Below are positions 35,133 through 45,561 of a stretch of 64,000 nucleotides of DNA, piece by piece. The position numbers and the translations under genes are program-made. The notes beneath the pieces were generated by a model. It searched no databases. It had not been told where the DNA came from and saw only the letters and a program-made list of their open reading frames with translations. Origin of the DNA: Patellaria atrata CBS 101060 (taxonomy: Eukaryota > Ascomycota > Dothideomycetes > Patellariales > Patellariaceae); contig MU006089.1 in NCBI GenBank assembly GCA_010093705.1, positions 2,343,561-2,407,560 of the forward strand, in the 5' to 3' direction. Position 1 is the stretch's first letter, and the number at the start of each line of letters is the position of its first letter.

Positions 35133-36248
35133 ATGTACTTTAAATCGTTTGCGCACTTTGCCTTTCTAGCTCCGTATTTGCTATTCAGTCCTATTCTCGC
35201 ACAACAACAAGCTTGCAACAACTCACCATTACTATGCGACCGATCGTACGCAAATGTCACACAACTGGGGGCGCATAATAGCGCTTTCATTCGGGATGAG
35301 TCAAATAATTTTGACGTGGCGGGAAACCAATACTTCAACAGTACTGAACAGCTTGATGCTGGCGTACGATTGTTAACGGCACAGGTGCATAGAAGTGGAA
35401 GCAGTAACGGAGCGCAGGAATGGCATCTATGTCACTCAGTATGTGAACTCATGGATGCCGGAAGGTTGAGCACATGGTTGTCGGGGATCAAGAGATGGTT
35501 GGATAACAATGAGAATGATGTTGTTACCATTCTCCTTGTCAACGCTGATGGTGCAACGGCTAGTGACCTTGATGGAGAGTTCCAACAGGCCGATATTGTC
35601 GACTACAGCTTTGTGCCTGCTGATACCACTCAGCCGTTGAGCAATTGGCCAACTTTGAGGGAGATGATTGCGAGTAATACCCGTCTGGTTACTTTCATTG
35701 CGAGTCTCCAGCCTTCGCAGAATACTGTCGCACCATATCTTCTGGACGAATTTACGTTCATTTTCGAGAATGATTTCGAAAACTTCAACGCGACGGACTT
35801 CGACTGCAACCCAGCCAGGCCAGGGACTCTCGGAACTGCGCGAAGTGCCGCTGAGACAGGGAGGTTGTTCCTCATGAATCACTTCTTGTACGAGCAGCAA
35901 CTCTTCAGCATCGAAGTACCGTTTGAGGACGGAGCGAATGTGACAAACTCGCCAGTTGGCACCGGAAGTCTAGGTGATCACAGTATCCAGTGCACAAGGG
36001 TGTACGGAAGGCCTCCATGGGCAGTTTTGGTCGACTTCTTCAACGTTGGACCAGCCATCGACAGCGTGGATGCTCTGAACAGCGTCCAGAATGCAGTGGG
36101 GAGGAAATCGGTCTCTAATGAAGTTATCAACGCGGAGAATCCGGTGAATTCTGAAGATTCCGAGGGCGCAGCGGTCAGTCGTGGGCCAAGTCTCACCGCG
36201 CTGGTGTTTCCACTCGCACTGGCGATACTTTGGATCGGAGCGTTTTAG
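35133..36248 (+). CDS. Secreted PI-PLC X-domain-like phosphodiesterase, GPI-type tail
   Basis: Intronless, 371 residues. Residues 1-23 form a signal peptide. The X-domain begins YANVTQLGAHNSAF with the first catalytic-type histidine H48. GVRLLTAQVH follows and a second histidine pair comes in EWHLCHSVC (H98, H101). WLDNNENDVVTILLVN and LFLMNHFLYEQQ are also characteristic of the fungal secreted PLC-like phosphodiesterase family. The C-terminal hydrophobic segment (TALVFPLALAILWIGAF) suggests a GPI anchor. Several NxS/T sites support extracellular location. Members are usually annotated as PLC-like; whether phosphatidylinositol is the true substrate is not established. Confidence 0.9.
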   Translation: MYFKSFAHFAFLAPYLLFSPILAQQQACNNSPLLCDRSYANVTQLGAHNSAFIRDESNNFDVAGNQYFNSTEQLDAGVRLLTAQVHRSGSSNGAQEWHLCHSVCELMDAGRLSTWLSGIKRWLDNNENDVVTILLVNADGATASDLDGEFQQADIVDYSFVPADTTQPLSNWPTLREMIASNTRLVTFIASLQPSQNTVAPYLLDEFTFIFENDFENFNATDFDCNPARPGTLGTARSAAETGRLFLMNHFLYEQQLFSIEVPFEDGANVTNSPVGTGSLGDHSIQCTRVYGRPPWAVLVDFFNVGPAIDSVDALNSVQNAVGRKSVSNEVINAENPVNSEDSEGAAVSRGPSLTALVFPLALAILWIGAF

Positions 36249-37134
36249 AGTTGGGAGGGAACTTTTTACTTGCGAATTGTTTGGTTTGGTGGGACAAGTC
36301 TTGTGGAGGAAACATTTCGTGTTCATTTGCATAGCGAGCGGTGTTTTATGGGGATCATGAATTTGGTGTTTTGGCTTTACATTCATCATGGTGCGGGAAA
36401 AGGGCATAGCGCAGGAATTCGGGAACTCTGCTTAGAACAAGCCTTTGGTATTCTAACGTCCGTTGACCGTTGTATCTCTTGGATAAGAAGAGCTTGTTTA
36501 TCAACGATATTCAATTTCAGAATTTTACATTCCGAACCAAGAATAGCATGAATAACGGGGTGAGTGCCAACTTTGATAGAGAAGAGATGTCATCTTACAG
36601 GGATAAAGCGGTTTGGTTGCTCGGGTGCTGATTAGTAGCCGTTTTGAGCAAGGAAATCAACAGCTGATCTTCGCCTGGCACGCCTGCCCAAAGGAAACCA
36701 AAATTAACGAGGGAAAGAGCTTTCCTGACCACTGGTTTCAGGCACATCCTGTCAGCTTTGCCCACACCAAAGTTGACACCACCATCGCGTTCATATCTCT
36801 CGAATATCACCACAGCCTCCTCCCACTCTCAAAGATATTCCTCCTCTCGCTGTCTCTTCGTTGAGAATCTAGCGGTAATTATCACATTCGTTATCAATTA
36901 GCGTGCGATCCGTTATTGTTTAAGTACATAATCGAAGACAATTCGTACCACTGTCTCAACAACCCTGCTTGTGTACCCCTTAACCTGCCGAACTCCCCAT
37001 AGCAAACGTTTCAAGGCTTCGAGTGGACGGAAACCAAGGACGTTAAATGAGTTGAATGGTGGATCTTAGTGCTTTTCCTCATTCTGTCATTCATCACATC
37101 CCAATCCTGCTCTATAACCGCCAAGGACATCGCC
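36249..37134. other. Intergenic
   Basis: Between two plus-strand genes. No gene or strong repeat seen; the last ~300 bases are probably promoter and leader of the GH17 gene. Confidence 0.5.
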
Positions 37135-39434
37135 ATGTCTTTAGGAATTCCTCAACGTACATTTTCCTTCGAAGAACACGACGAGCAATCGCATCGTCCA
37201 GACCAACGATATCAATCGCAAGAGTATACTCAGTATAGCGACAATCCAAGGCATGTTTCTCCGGTAGCCAACTCGCCTTCACCACACCAACCCTTCCACT
37301 CATCCTCACCACCTCCTCCACCTACGCATCGCGCTTTTCATCATCCTGGAGCACATCCGAACAGTTCATTCGGACAATATCACTCGGAAAGATCGTACGG
37401 TGCCCCAGTTGGGACGGCATACTCATCACCTGAGCCCAGAAGCATATCAGACACCACACCTGGAGCGGATAACTTAAGTGACGGTGCTCCCGGAGGAGGT
37501 ATAGCAGGTATCGCGGTTGGAGTTGCGAATACGAACGAACGAGAGAGTGGCCTGAACGCTTTGAGAGCCATTGATAACTGGGGACGACCTGCTGGTGGAT
37601 ATTCATCGGGTCCAGCTGAACGAGAGTTACCACGAGAGTTACCACGAGAAGAGCCACCATACGCGTCATTCGCACCTTCCCCTCCGAGAAACGTACAGCG
37701 CAGACCTATCCCCGCCACAATGCCTACAGACGACACTTACGGTTCATCTTCGAATGTTCCATTAGCGGCAGCCGCGCTCCCACCTGCGATGATATCGGGA
37801 AGCGCCAATACATCGAACAGAAGTCTACCTATAGGACAGTCTCCATTCCGCCACGAAGACAATTACTCATTCTCGGACAATGGATATCTACCAAATGTTA
37901 CATACAGTCAACGGGATCCTCCCGCAGGATTCGGCTCCATAGACCCAATGGATATCGAAGACGATGGTGATGACGGTATCACGCGGGCTAATCCTAAGCG
38001 GAAATCCCTGTTGAGTTTAGCAAGACCACAATCTAGAGAAGCATCACAAAGTAGCGCCGTAGGGGCTGCCGGTGGTGTTGCTGCAGCTACCGGCTTTTTT
38101 GGTAGAAAAGGTTCAGGCAATTCAAACGGGCAATACGATGCTGTACCTAACTCTACGACAAATCTCGGTATCGACCACGAACCTGAGAAGAGCGAGTGGC
38201 TTTCAAAGCAAAACAGTGGCAGCAAGCGGCTAAGATGGATAGTCGGTACCATTATCGTTATCATCATTGTCGGAGCCATTGTCGGAGGTGTCATTGGTGG
38301 TGTTCTCGGCAGCAGAAATAAAGGCGATGATTCTGGTCCCTCTACTAATTATGGGGAATCCGCAGAAGAAGATGACGGAAGAGGAGATCTTGGTCTCAAC
38401 TCTGCGGAGATCAAACGGCTTATGAACAACAGGGATTTACATAAGGTGTTTCCAGGAATGGATTACACCCCGATCAATACCCAGTATCCCGAATGTCTCC
38501 ATTTTCCTCCCTCCCAAAACAACGTTACCCGGGACATGGCCGTGCTGTCCCAGCTCACGAACCGAGTCCGCCTATACGGTACGGATTGTAATCAGACCGA
38601 AATGGTCCTCCACGCCATTGAACGGCTCGAACTCACAGATATGAAGGTCTGGCTGGGAGTCTGGCTTGGGGACAACGATACTACCAATGACAGACAGGTC
38701 GAACACATGTGGACAATCTTAGATGACAGAGGTGAGGACCCGTTCGCAGGCATCGTCATCGGCAACGAAGTTCTCTTCCGCGAAGATCTTACCGCCACCC
38801 AGCTCGGAAGGGTGCTCAGTGATACCAAAAAGCAACTAGCACGTAAAAACATTGATCTCCCCCTTGCAACGTCAGATCTCGGAGACAACTGGCGCAACGA
38901 ACCCTTCCTCGTCGACGATGTGGACGTCGTCATGGCCAACATCCATCCTTTCTTTGCGGGTGTCACCGCTGAGGAGGCCGCAGGATGGACGTGGGATTTC
39001 TGGAACAACAATGATATCCCATTGACTCAGGGAACGAGCAAGAAGAATATGATTTCCGAGGTCGGCTGGCCGAGCGATGGAGGTAATAGTTGTGGTGCCA
39101 GGGATTGTACGACGAGGACGGAAGGGAGTGTAGCCGGGATTGAGGAGATGAACACATTTATGGAGAATTGGGTCTGTCAGAGTATGGATAATGAGACCAT
39201 GTATTTTTGGTAAGTTTCTTTCTTTACACTACCTCCTACTGTTACATTGATCGTCGAGAACTAATCCTTGCTTACAGGTTCGAGGCTTTCGACGAGCCGT
39301 GGAAGATTCGCTTCAACGAGGAAGACGAAGGCAAGGAATGGGAAGATAAATGGGGTCTCATGGACGTCAACAGGAAGTTGAAACCGGGCATCAAGATCCC
39401 GGATTGCGGTGGACGTACGCCTTCATATGTCTGA
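37135..39434 (+). CDS. Membrane-anchored GH17 glucan endo-1,3-beta-glucosidase (btgC-like)
   Basis: Two exons, 37135-39209 and 39278-39434, give 743 residues. The first ~365 residues are a Pro/Ser-rich cytoplasmic region ([15 protein letters not shown] ...). One membrane helix follows (about residues 368-392, [22 protein letters not shown]), making a type II membrane protein. The GH17 domain follows with [23 protein letters not shown], and the acid/base glutamate E545 in [12 protein letters not shown]. The nucleophile E642 lies in MISEVGWPS, and it ends FEAFDEPWK with WGLMD. Both catalytic residues are present. The enzyme would cut or remodel cell-wall beta-1,3-glucan. The start at 37135 is preferred over an upstream in-frame ATG at 37069, which is followed by non-conserved sequence. 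Confidence 0.95.
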
Positions 39435-40069
39435 GGTGAGATTGGTCTCTGCTGAATCTCTATCCCTATAGTTTTACTCGGTCCCTCTGGTGGTATCGAT
39501 TTTGGACGGCGTTTGTCTGGCGCTTGGCATTTTTATTATTTGAGACGACCAGGACATGGGCGTCACCTAGTAACGAATGGTGGGATGAGCAATTTTACCT
39601 TTTCTGAAGGAGGAACGGGAATACGGGTCCTTGCGCCGTCTAGGGAGTTCTTCTGCAGGATCGATCGTGTATGAATATTTAGGGATAGCTGATGGGGATG
39701 GAGATAGGGATTTATCTAATGGATACTACTGTAGATACATAGACATCGTGGAATGGGAATAAGGGCCTTGGAACCCTTTTTATTATGGTGTCGTATATGT
39801 CTCTTCTTTACTGCACTGTGTCACTGATAGCACTAATGATCCTGGCGGGGTGTAAAGGGTATAGGAGATGGGAGTGATGCTCGCGCCTTAGGATACACAA
39901 TCCATGTCACTCTATGACTAGACATAGGGGTGGTTATAGTGGGAGAGTGTACGTGATAGGATTTGAAGTTACATATAATAGAATATGCGGCCCAAAGATA
40001 TAAAGTGGATAAACTAAGAAATTAGGCGTATATAAGTAAATTAGCCGATAAAGATCTTACAATTAAATG

Positions 40070-40230
40070 GAATGTATCTTATGATATATAGTGCGTTACG
40101 TTTATATCTTACGAATAAGGGGTGTATATCTTACGATAAAATGATCTCTATCTTATGATAGTTGGCGTGTATTCTACGATATATGGTGTGTATCTTATGA
40201 TATATGGCTTGTATCTCATGATGGAATGAT
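40070..40230. repeat. Degenerate minisatellite, unit about 21-25 bp
   Basis: Six or seven successive units centre on TATCTTATGATATATGGTGTG with variants TATCTTACGAATAAGG, TATCTTACGATAAAATG, TTCTACGATATATGG and TATCTCATGATGG. Confidence 0.75.
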
Positions 40231-40424
40231 ATGGTAACCAAGCGGATAGAATCAGATAATGTATAATTATGGGACTATATCGCCAGAACAAACGAATATT
40301 CAAATTTGCGTGGGACGTACGATGTGATAGCTAATCAGCGCGGGAATAAAACACCTCTAGATGATATCGCATTTCGCCGGGAAGCATCGTTTTGGCCGCT
40401 CCATGGTCGGATAGTCGATCGAAT

Positions 40425-40573
40425 TTGTCTGGCACTCAGGGGATCAACCCCTGAACCGAAATAGTTGTGGGGGAGAGCTCTTGTAGTCACTTTTAACGTT
40501 TAGCATACCTACCCCTTTTCAGTAGATCCTATTTTGAGGACCCGCATGTCATAACCAACTAGACCATCGAGAC
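40425..40573 (-). other. Degenerate tRNA-like sequence
   Basis: On minus the left part reads GTCTCGATGGTCTAGTTGG (A-box) then TTATGACATG. About 115 bases later comes a T-arm-like CAGGG-GTTGATC-CCCTG and a partly complementary 3' end GCCAGAC. The first 30 bases match the plus-strand tRNA-like sequence at 41751 almost exactly, so both derive from one source. The long middle and imperfect acceptor stem suggest a pseudogene or short interspersed element. Confidence 0.5.
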
Positions 40574-41750
40574 ATGCCATGGAGGTTGTGGAGCATGGTA
40601 TAAGAGACAGATGATTCCGGACGAAAGGGAAATAAGAGACGTGGCGGTGCAGACGGACGTGCCTTACTTATAAGGATGCCTGTCCTTTTTTTCTCTACCC
40701 CTAGCCGCTCTCCTAATGGAGCTCTGAAGTGGAGTTTACAGCGGAGTGGAACGGGCTAAGTAAAGGGATAGGTGTCCCTTTTCGTTGCACATATTTGTTT
40801 CCATATTTGATTCCATATTCGGTGCCATACTCGGTTCCAAAAGTGCTTTTACAGTGCTTTCACAAAATTTTTAGTCGCGCACTACGTATTGACTTCGTAC
40901 GGTCCATATGACTCTAACGCTCCAAGCGGCGGATGGGCGGAACATGTTGACGCGGAATGCTCTGGGGACAGTGGGTGAGACTCTTCTCAAAATGAAGTCA
41001 GTACAGTGAGGGAAGATGCTACTTGTAAATGGAGAGGCTAGATAGTGCCAACTAAGGAAACAGTTCTGGGATACAATCGGATATGGGATAATGAAGCAGG
41101 AAGACTAAATTCTCATAGCTGATAACTTGGGGATCGGGCCCAAAAGGATAATTTAATACATTCTATGTAGTAGTGTTATGGAGTCCTTAACTATGCCCGT
41201 CAGATCATCAAACCCATAATGGATGGTGTCGGTATTGTCTGCAATTGGCGAGATAAGTAGAAGGGAGTGAGCATTCTATAAGCGTTCAAATAACCCCAAT
41301 AGGTAGACGACTCGATCTTTCTATGACGAGTTGAAAGTATGACCATAGGACGAACTGTATAGCGACTCAGTAGTGGTAGAAAAGAGATATTGATACGATT
41401 ATTAACTATTGAAAAACAGGAAAACTGCACACTGAGTAACAGATTTCTGAACTTCAACTTTGTGGGAGAGGGAAGGCGGCTTGCGGCCGACCAATCTGAA
41501 GGGGCTGCATTGATATACATAGGGACCTACGGTAAGGTAGATGGGGCACAAAGAGACAACGGACCTTTATAATAGTGCATGTAGTTGTTCGGGGAAATAG
41601 CGGAGTTTATCGAGAACTGCTGGCATCGGCCCGATGTCAAGGCTGGCAAAAACGCACCATGGCACGTTCGCCTACACTACCACGTCTCTTATTCCCCTTT
41701 CGTCCGGAATTACTCTTCTCTTATACCATATTTTGCAATCTCCATGGCAT

Positions 41751-41859
41751 GTCTCAATGGTCTAGTTGGTTATGACATGGGTCTCATAAAATACTAATTT
41801 ATGACTCAATCTCAGATTGGGATATCCCGGGGTCCAGAGTTCGATTCTCTGTTGGGACA
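41751..41859 (+). tRNA. Candidate intron-containing tRNA or tRNA-derived element (CAT anticodon position)
   Basis: The acceptor arms GTCTCAA/TTGGGAC pair over 7 bp. The D arm GTC...GAC encloses TAGTTGGTTAT, and the T arm CAGAG-TTCGATT-CTCTG is perfect. A-box (TGGTCTAGTTGG) and B-box (AGTTCGATTCT) are intact. The 5' half ends TGGGT-CTCATAA, placing CAT at the anticodon. About 35 extra bases lie between it and the 3' half, as an intron would, and that insert forms a TCATAAA/TTTATGA hairpin with the anticodon region. The anticodon stem is only 4 of 5 paired. T4 and T5 runs follow at 41874 and 41881. It could be a real elongator tRNA-Met-type gene, but the body resembles tRNA-Glu D-arms, so isotype is unsure. 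Confidence 0.5.
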
Positions 41860-42332
41860 AATACTTTTGCTGTCCGTTCCTTTTTGGTCCCAAGCACGCA
41901 ATCTTTTGGCTAAGTTATTATGCCGATATTTTGGTTATCAAGAGCAACATTGGAATGGTAATTTTTTCAGTGGATTCTGGTCTCAAACAGGGGTTCCGTT
42001 CAAAAGCCGAAAGTGGGGAGCCATCATCAAACACCTATACTGTTACCTCCTCTACGTTTCAAAGACGTCAAACTTTATACTTCAGTTGCCGATCGACCGC
42101 GATGCATCACTTGACTTTCCTTCGAAGTTTATTACATAAATGAGTTAATGGTAGCTTATATAGGTCTTCGTACAAAAAGTCGAACTAGCCCGCGGCCGAG
42201 TATGATCCCTAGCGCGATAGCCGACATCACTTATATATCACTCTGGACCTGAAGAGGACATCTCGTCCTTCGATCTACTGAGATTCGAAATATAAAATTA
42301 AGGACAATCTACTTCTTTTTTGGCGCTCGAAT
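41860..42332. other. Intergenic
   Basis: Between the tRNA-like sequence and the hydroxyacid dehydrogenase gene; probable promoter of the latter. Overlapping frames at 41801-42143 show no protein features. Confidence 0.5.
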
Positions 42333-43599
42333 ATGCCTCAGGATAGATCAGCGCTCCTTATTGGAGGAATCACTCATGCTAAAGAAGAATGGGAAGCATG
42401 TAGCTCACTCCTGAACCTTAAGGTACGTTACCGTAGTAGCTGTCGTCCCCATTCTCCTAATTTATCTTGATCAGGTTTATCCCGAAGGATCCCGGGACGA
42501 TTTTATCTCGAAATGTCGCAAAGGTGATTTTGACGATGTCTTCGTGATATATCGAAGCAATGAATCTACGAGCGTGGGTAATTCTGCCATCTTCATAACC
42601 TATCGACACAAGTTGTTCATGGGAAGTAGGTAACCGGTCCATTTGACGAGGAACTCGTGCGAACATTGCCGGCAAGTTTGAAATTCATCTGCCATAATGG
42701 TGCTGGATATGACAATATAAACGTTCCGGCCTGCAGTGACCGAGGTTTGAAGCCCCTGAACAACTCAAAATTTAGTGTCATTGATGGAACTTCAGGAATT
42801 CGTATTGCAAATACCCCTATCGCAGTAAACGAAGCAACCGCTGATGTCGCTATCTTCCTTATGTTGGGTGCACTTCGAAGGGTTACAATACCATTCAATG
42901 CATTACGACAAGGTAAATCACTTATCTTTGGTCTAGTAAGAGCTCTGTTAATGTATCTTAGGTGAGTGGAGAGGGAGAAATTTCGGTCTAGGCCATGACC
43001 CTAAGAAACAAACCATTGGGATCCTTGGAATGGGAGGCATTGGCACAGCAGTCGCCCTTCGTGCAAAAGCCTTTGGCATGAGACTTCAGTACCACAATCG
43101 GCATCAATTGCCCTCAGACAAAGAATGCGGTGCCAAATACGTGTCTTTTGACGAGCTCTTGGAGACATCCGACGTGCTTAGTCTCAACCTATCGCTTAAC
43201 AGCTCGACGAAGCATATAATTTCGAAACCTCAGTTCGACAAGATGAAGGACGGCGTGATTGTTATCAATACGGCCAGAGGGCCTCTAATCCACGAGAATG
43301 CCTTAGTAGATGCGCTAAAAAGCGGTAAAGTTTGGAGTGCCGGTCTGGATGTGTACGAAGAAGAGCCAAAAATACATCCGGAACTTGTTAAGAATCAAAA
43401 TGTAGTCCTCTTACCGCATATCGGCACTGCCACTTTAGAGACACAGGTAAGGTTTCTCGCGGAATGTGTCCCTCTAGTGGCTAACAGTTCATAGCGGGAC
43501 ATGGAGTTGCTCGTACTGGAAAATCTGAAGGAAGCGGTACAGAACAACCACCTCAAAACACCTATACCCGAGCAAAAATCTTCACGAGCGAGAATTTAG
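42333..43599 (+). CDS. D-isomer-specific 2-hydroxyacid dehydrogenase (glyoxylate/hydroxypyruvate reductase type)
   Basis: Six exons, 42333-42422, 42475-42573, 42630-42744, 42796-42912, 42962-43446 and 43495-43599, sum to 1011 nt, 336 residues, the normal family length. The catalytic domain has FICHNGAGYDNINVPAC and IRIANTPIAVNEATADVAIFLMLG. The Rossmann domain has TIGILGMGGIGTAVA. Active-site features are the Arg of VINTARGPLI, the Glu of DVYEEEP and the His of LLPHIGTAT. Cytosolic reduction of 2-keto acids with NAD(P)H is expected; the exact substrate is unknown. Intron 3 (51 nt) keeps the frame open, so a retained-intron reading would add 17 residues. Confidence 0.93.
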
Positions 43600-44598
43600 T
43601 AAGGGGGCCTAAGTTCTCCTTCGAGAACTGCTATTAGGCAATTTAGCCCTCCCTTTCTAATCACCTATCCTGAGCGTCTGCAAACTCCGCTTTTGCAGAC
43701 ACCTAGAACATTACACCTAGTTATCCTATATATAAGCAACCAGCATTAGGTACTTTACAACTCAAGTATTGGGATCCCATCCAATGTAGAAGCGAGTCCA
43801 GCATTTACAAACAAGCCCGGTTCATTATCCTGTAGGACTGACAGCCATAGAAAATGATGCAGAAGCAGGTTTCAATTACTAGGATGTACCTTCGTCCGTA
43901 TTTCTGGGATTAGAAATTTCTTATCTAGTCCTTAATTCTTTCACAACTCTTCCTGCTGGATCTTTGAAATACACATGATCAGTATCATCACTAAACGGGT
44001 GATTTGATTACAATATCAAAGGACGGGAAACCGGAATAATACAGTAACAGGTTGGTCAGATGAAGCTCAGCTAGATATAGAGTGAGTGTAGCTCCACCGC
44101 TTAGAGTTTTTTCTATATAGTTTAAGGGTTGCGTGCTTACAGAATACCACCGGGATTTGTACATTCATGCTACCCCGCTGTAGATCTCTATATTATAGGA
44201 TATATTACCCACGAGGTCAAAAAAAAAATACCGGGTAAGCGTAGTAACAGTGGGTAAAGATCGACCCAACCACAAGGTCTGTGGATGGTTATGTGTGCCT
44301 CCTAAAGGAGATGTGTCAAATATATTTCACAATTCTCCCGAGACATATGCAAGCCTACAGTGAATATGCAAGGGTAGTGTAACAGAGTGAGTATAAAAGG
44401 CCACAGTTGAGTATATAGTGTATCGACGGTCCTACGGCTCGGTAAGAGTAAAGTATAGTGATTTCAAGATACAAAAGTGCGTCTTTCTACTGCTATCAAC
44501 AGGTATTCCGTATTCAGTTAAGCTCTCGATCAGACAATACACATATCTCGCAGATACACTCGGATTAAGCTAAGAGAAGAACAGAGCTCAGAGAAAAT
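43600..44598. other. Intergenic
   Basis: One kilobase between two plus-strand genes, without a supported gene. A TATAAAAG box lies at 44392-44399. Confidence 0.55.
44392..44399 (+). promoter_or_regulatory. TATA box upstream of the 44599 gene
   Basis: TATAAAAG about 200 bases before the ATG at 44599, in an otherwise AT-moderate stretch; a plausible core promoter element with a ~150-nt leader. Confidence 0.45.
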
Positions 44599-45414
44599 AT
44601 GGTTGGAACAATATCAGCTACATCACTTTCCGCCCGCCTAAACTCCGACGATAGGTTCCGCCATTCCGTTCCGCCCCTTCAATGCCCTCAATCATATCAT
44701 CCAGCACTTTCGAAACACGAATTCCACCGCAAGCCTAGTCGATTATCTCCAGTCCGCTCTCGAACATACAGTCCCAGTAGCGCGTCATATACATCACCTC
44801 ACGACCTCCAATGGTTGACTGGACCTAATGAGATAACGGCAACATTCCAAGTACACATCACACAGAGCCTCTTCAGCTTAACTTCCGCTACCGTACGCCC
44901 GCAATTCTCAATCCAGCCCTCAGCCGTAGAGGCTGGATACTTCATCGATTTCTCAAACAGTAGCATCCTCGTCCGCCGTTGGAGCAAAGCGGGTCCTCCT
45001 ATCGCGACGGGGAACATGCACGCCGGCTACGGCATCAGTGAGGTCGAAATGCTTAGTCCCAGCAATCCTGTCGGTGGCGGAAAATATATGCTTATTTCTC
45101 CTGCTGCGGCTGCAGATAAGGGGTGGCAGGCAACTATCACTTCTGTTGCGGGTGTGGCAGCGTCCTTTGTTGGACCGTTGCATTTCAAGTCTGCCGGCTT
45201 AGTTGACTCAGGAAGTAGCCAGACGTCGGGTAATTGGGAGATTCTAGATGGGGCTGGGAAGACGGTAGCGGCGCTTATGATGTCGTCAGCGCAAAGAAGT
45301 GCTACGAAGACGGGGAGGTTACACTTCCTTATAACACCGGAAATGGATGTTGTTGATACCGTCATTACATCTCTGATGGCTGTTATCAAAAAGACGGAGA
45401 GACATGTGTGGTAG
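44599..45414 (+). CDS. Unknown 271-residue protein, possibly tubby-C/LURP-like fold
   Basis: Intronless. The N-terminal ~75 residues are polar and Ser/Pro/Arg-rich. From TGPNEITATFQVHITQSLF the sequence alternates short beta-prone strands (GYFIDFSNSSILVRRW, GGKYMLISPA, GWQATITSV, NWEILDGAGKTVAALMM, RLHFLITPEMDVVDTVITSLMAVI). Ending with a helix after a run of strands reminds me of tubby-C-terminal-like proteins, but no signature residue confirms this. No signal peptide or membrane segment. It lies tail-to-tail with the EEP gene, 147 bases apart. Confidence 0.7.
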   Translation: MVGTISATSLSARLNSDDRFRHSVPPLQCPQSYHPALSKHEFHRKPSRLSPVRSRTYSPSSASYTSPHDLQWLTGPNEITATFQVHITQSLFSLTSATVRPQFSIQPSAVEAGYFIDFSNSSILVRRWSKAGPPIATGNMHAGYGISEVEMLSPSNPVGGGKYMLISPAAAADKGWQATITSVAGVAASFVGPLHFKSAGLVDSGSSQTSGNWEILDGAGKTVAALMMSSAQRSATKTGRLHFLITPEMDVVDTVITSLMAVIKKTERHVW

Positions 45415-45561
45415 TCAGGAGGTCTTGACGAGCACTAGACTGATCCTAAATAGTAAGTAGGGATACAAGAGATGATCAACACCTTCGATATTCGCAAGGA
45501 TGAGCAAAACACCTAGATGAACTACTGCGATGTCCATGTCATTGCTCCCCTAGACTTGCAA

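Larger units (their letters stand above)
39435..41750. other. Intergenic 2.3 kb with minisatellite and tRNA-like sequence
   Basis: Contains a degenerate tandem repeat (about 40070-40230) and a minus-strand tRNA-like sequence (40425-40573). No protein gene is supported. Confidence 0.6.

Noticed and set aside
40425-40573. Functional tRNA on the minus strand
   Set aside because: The acceptor stem is mismatched and the middle is too long; only A-box and T-arm remnants remain.
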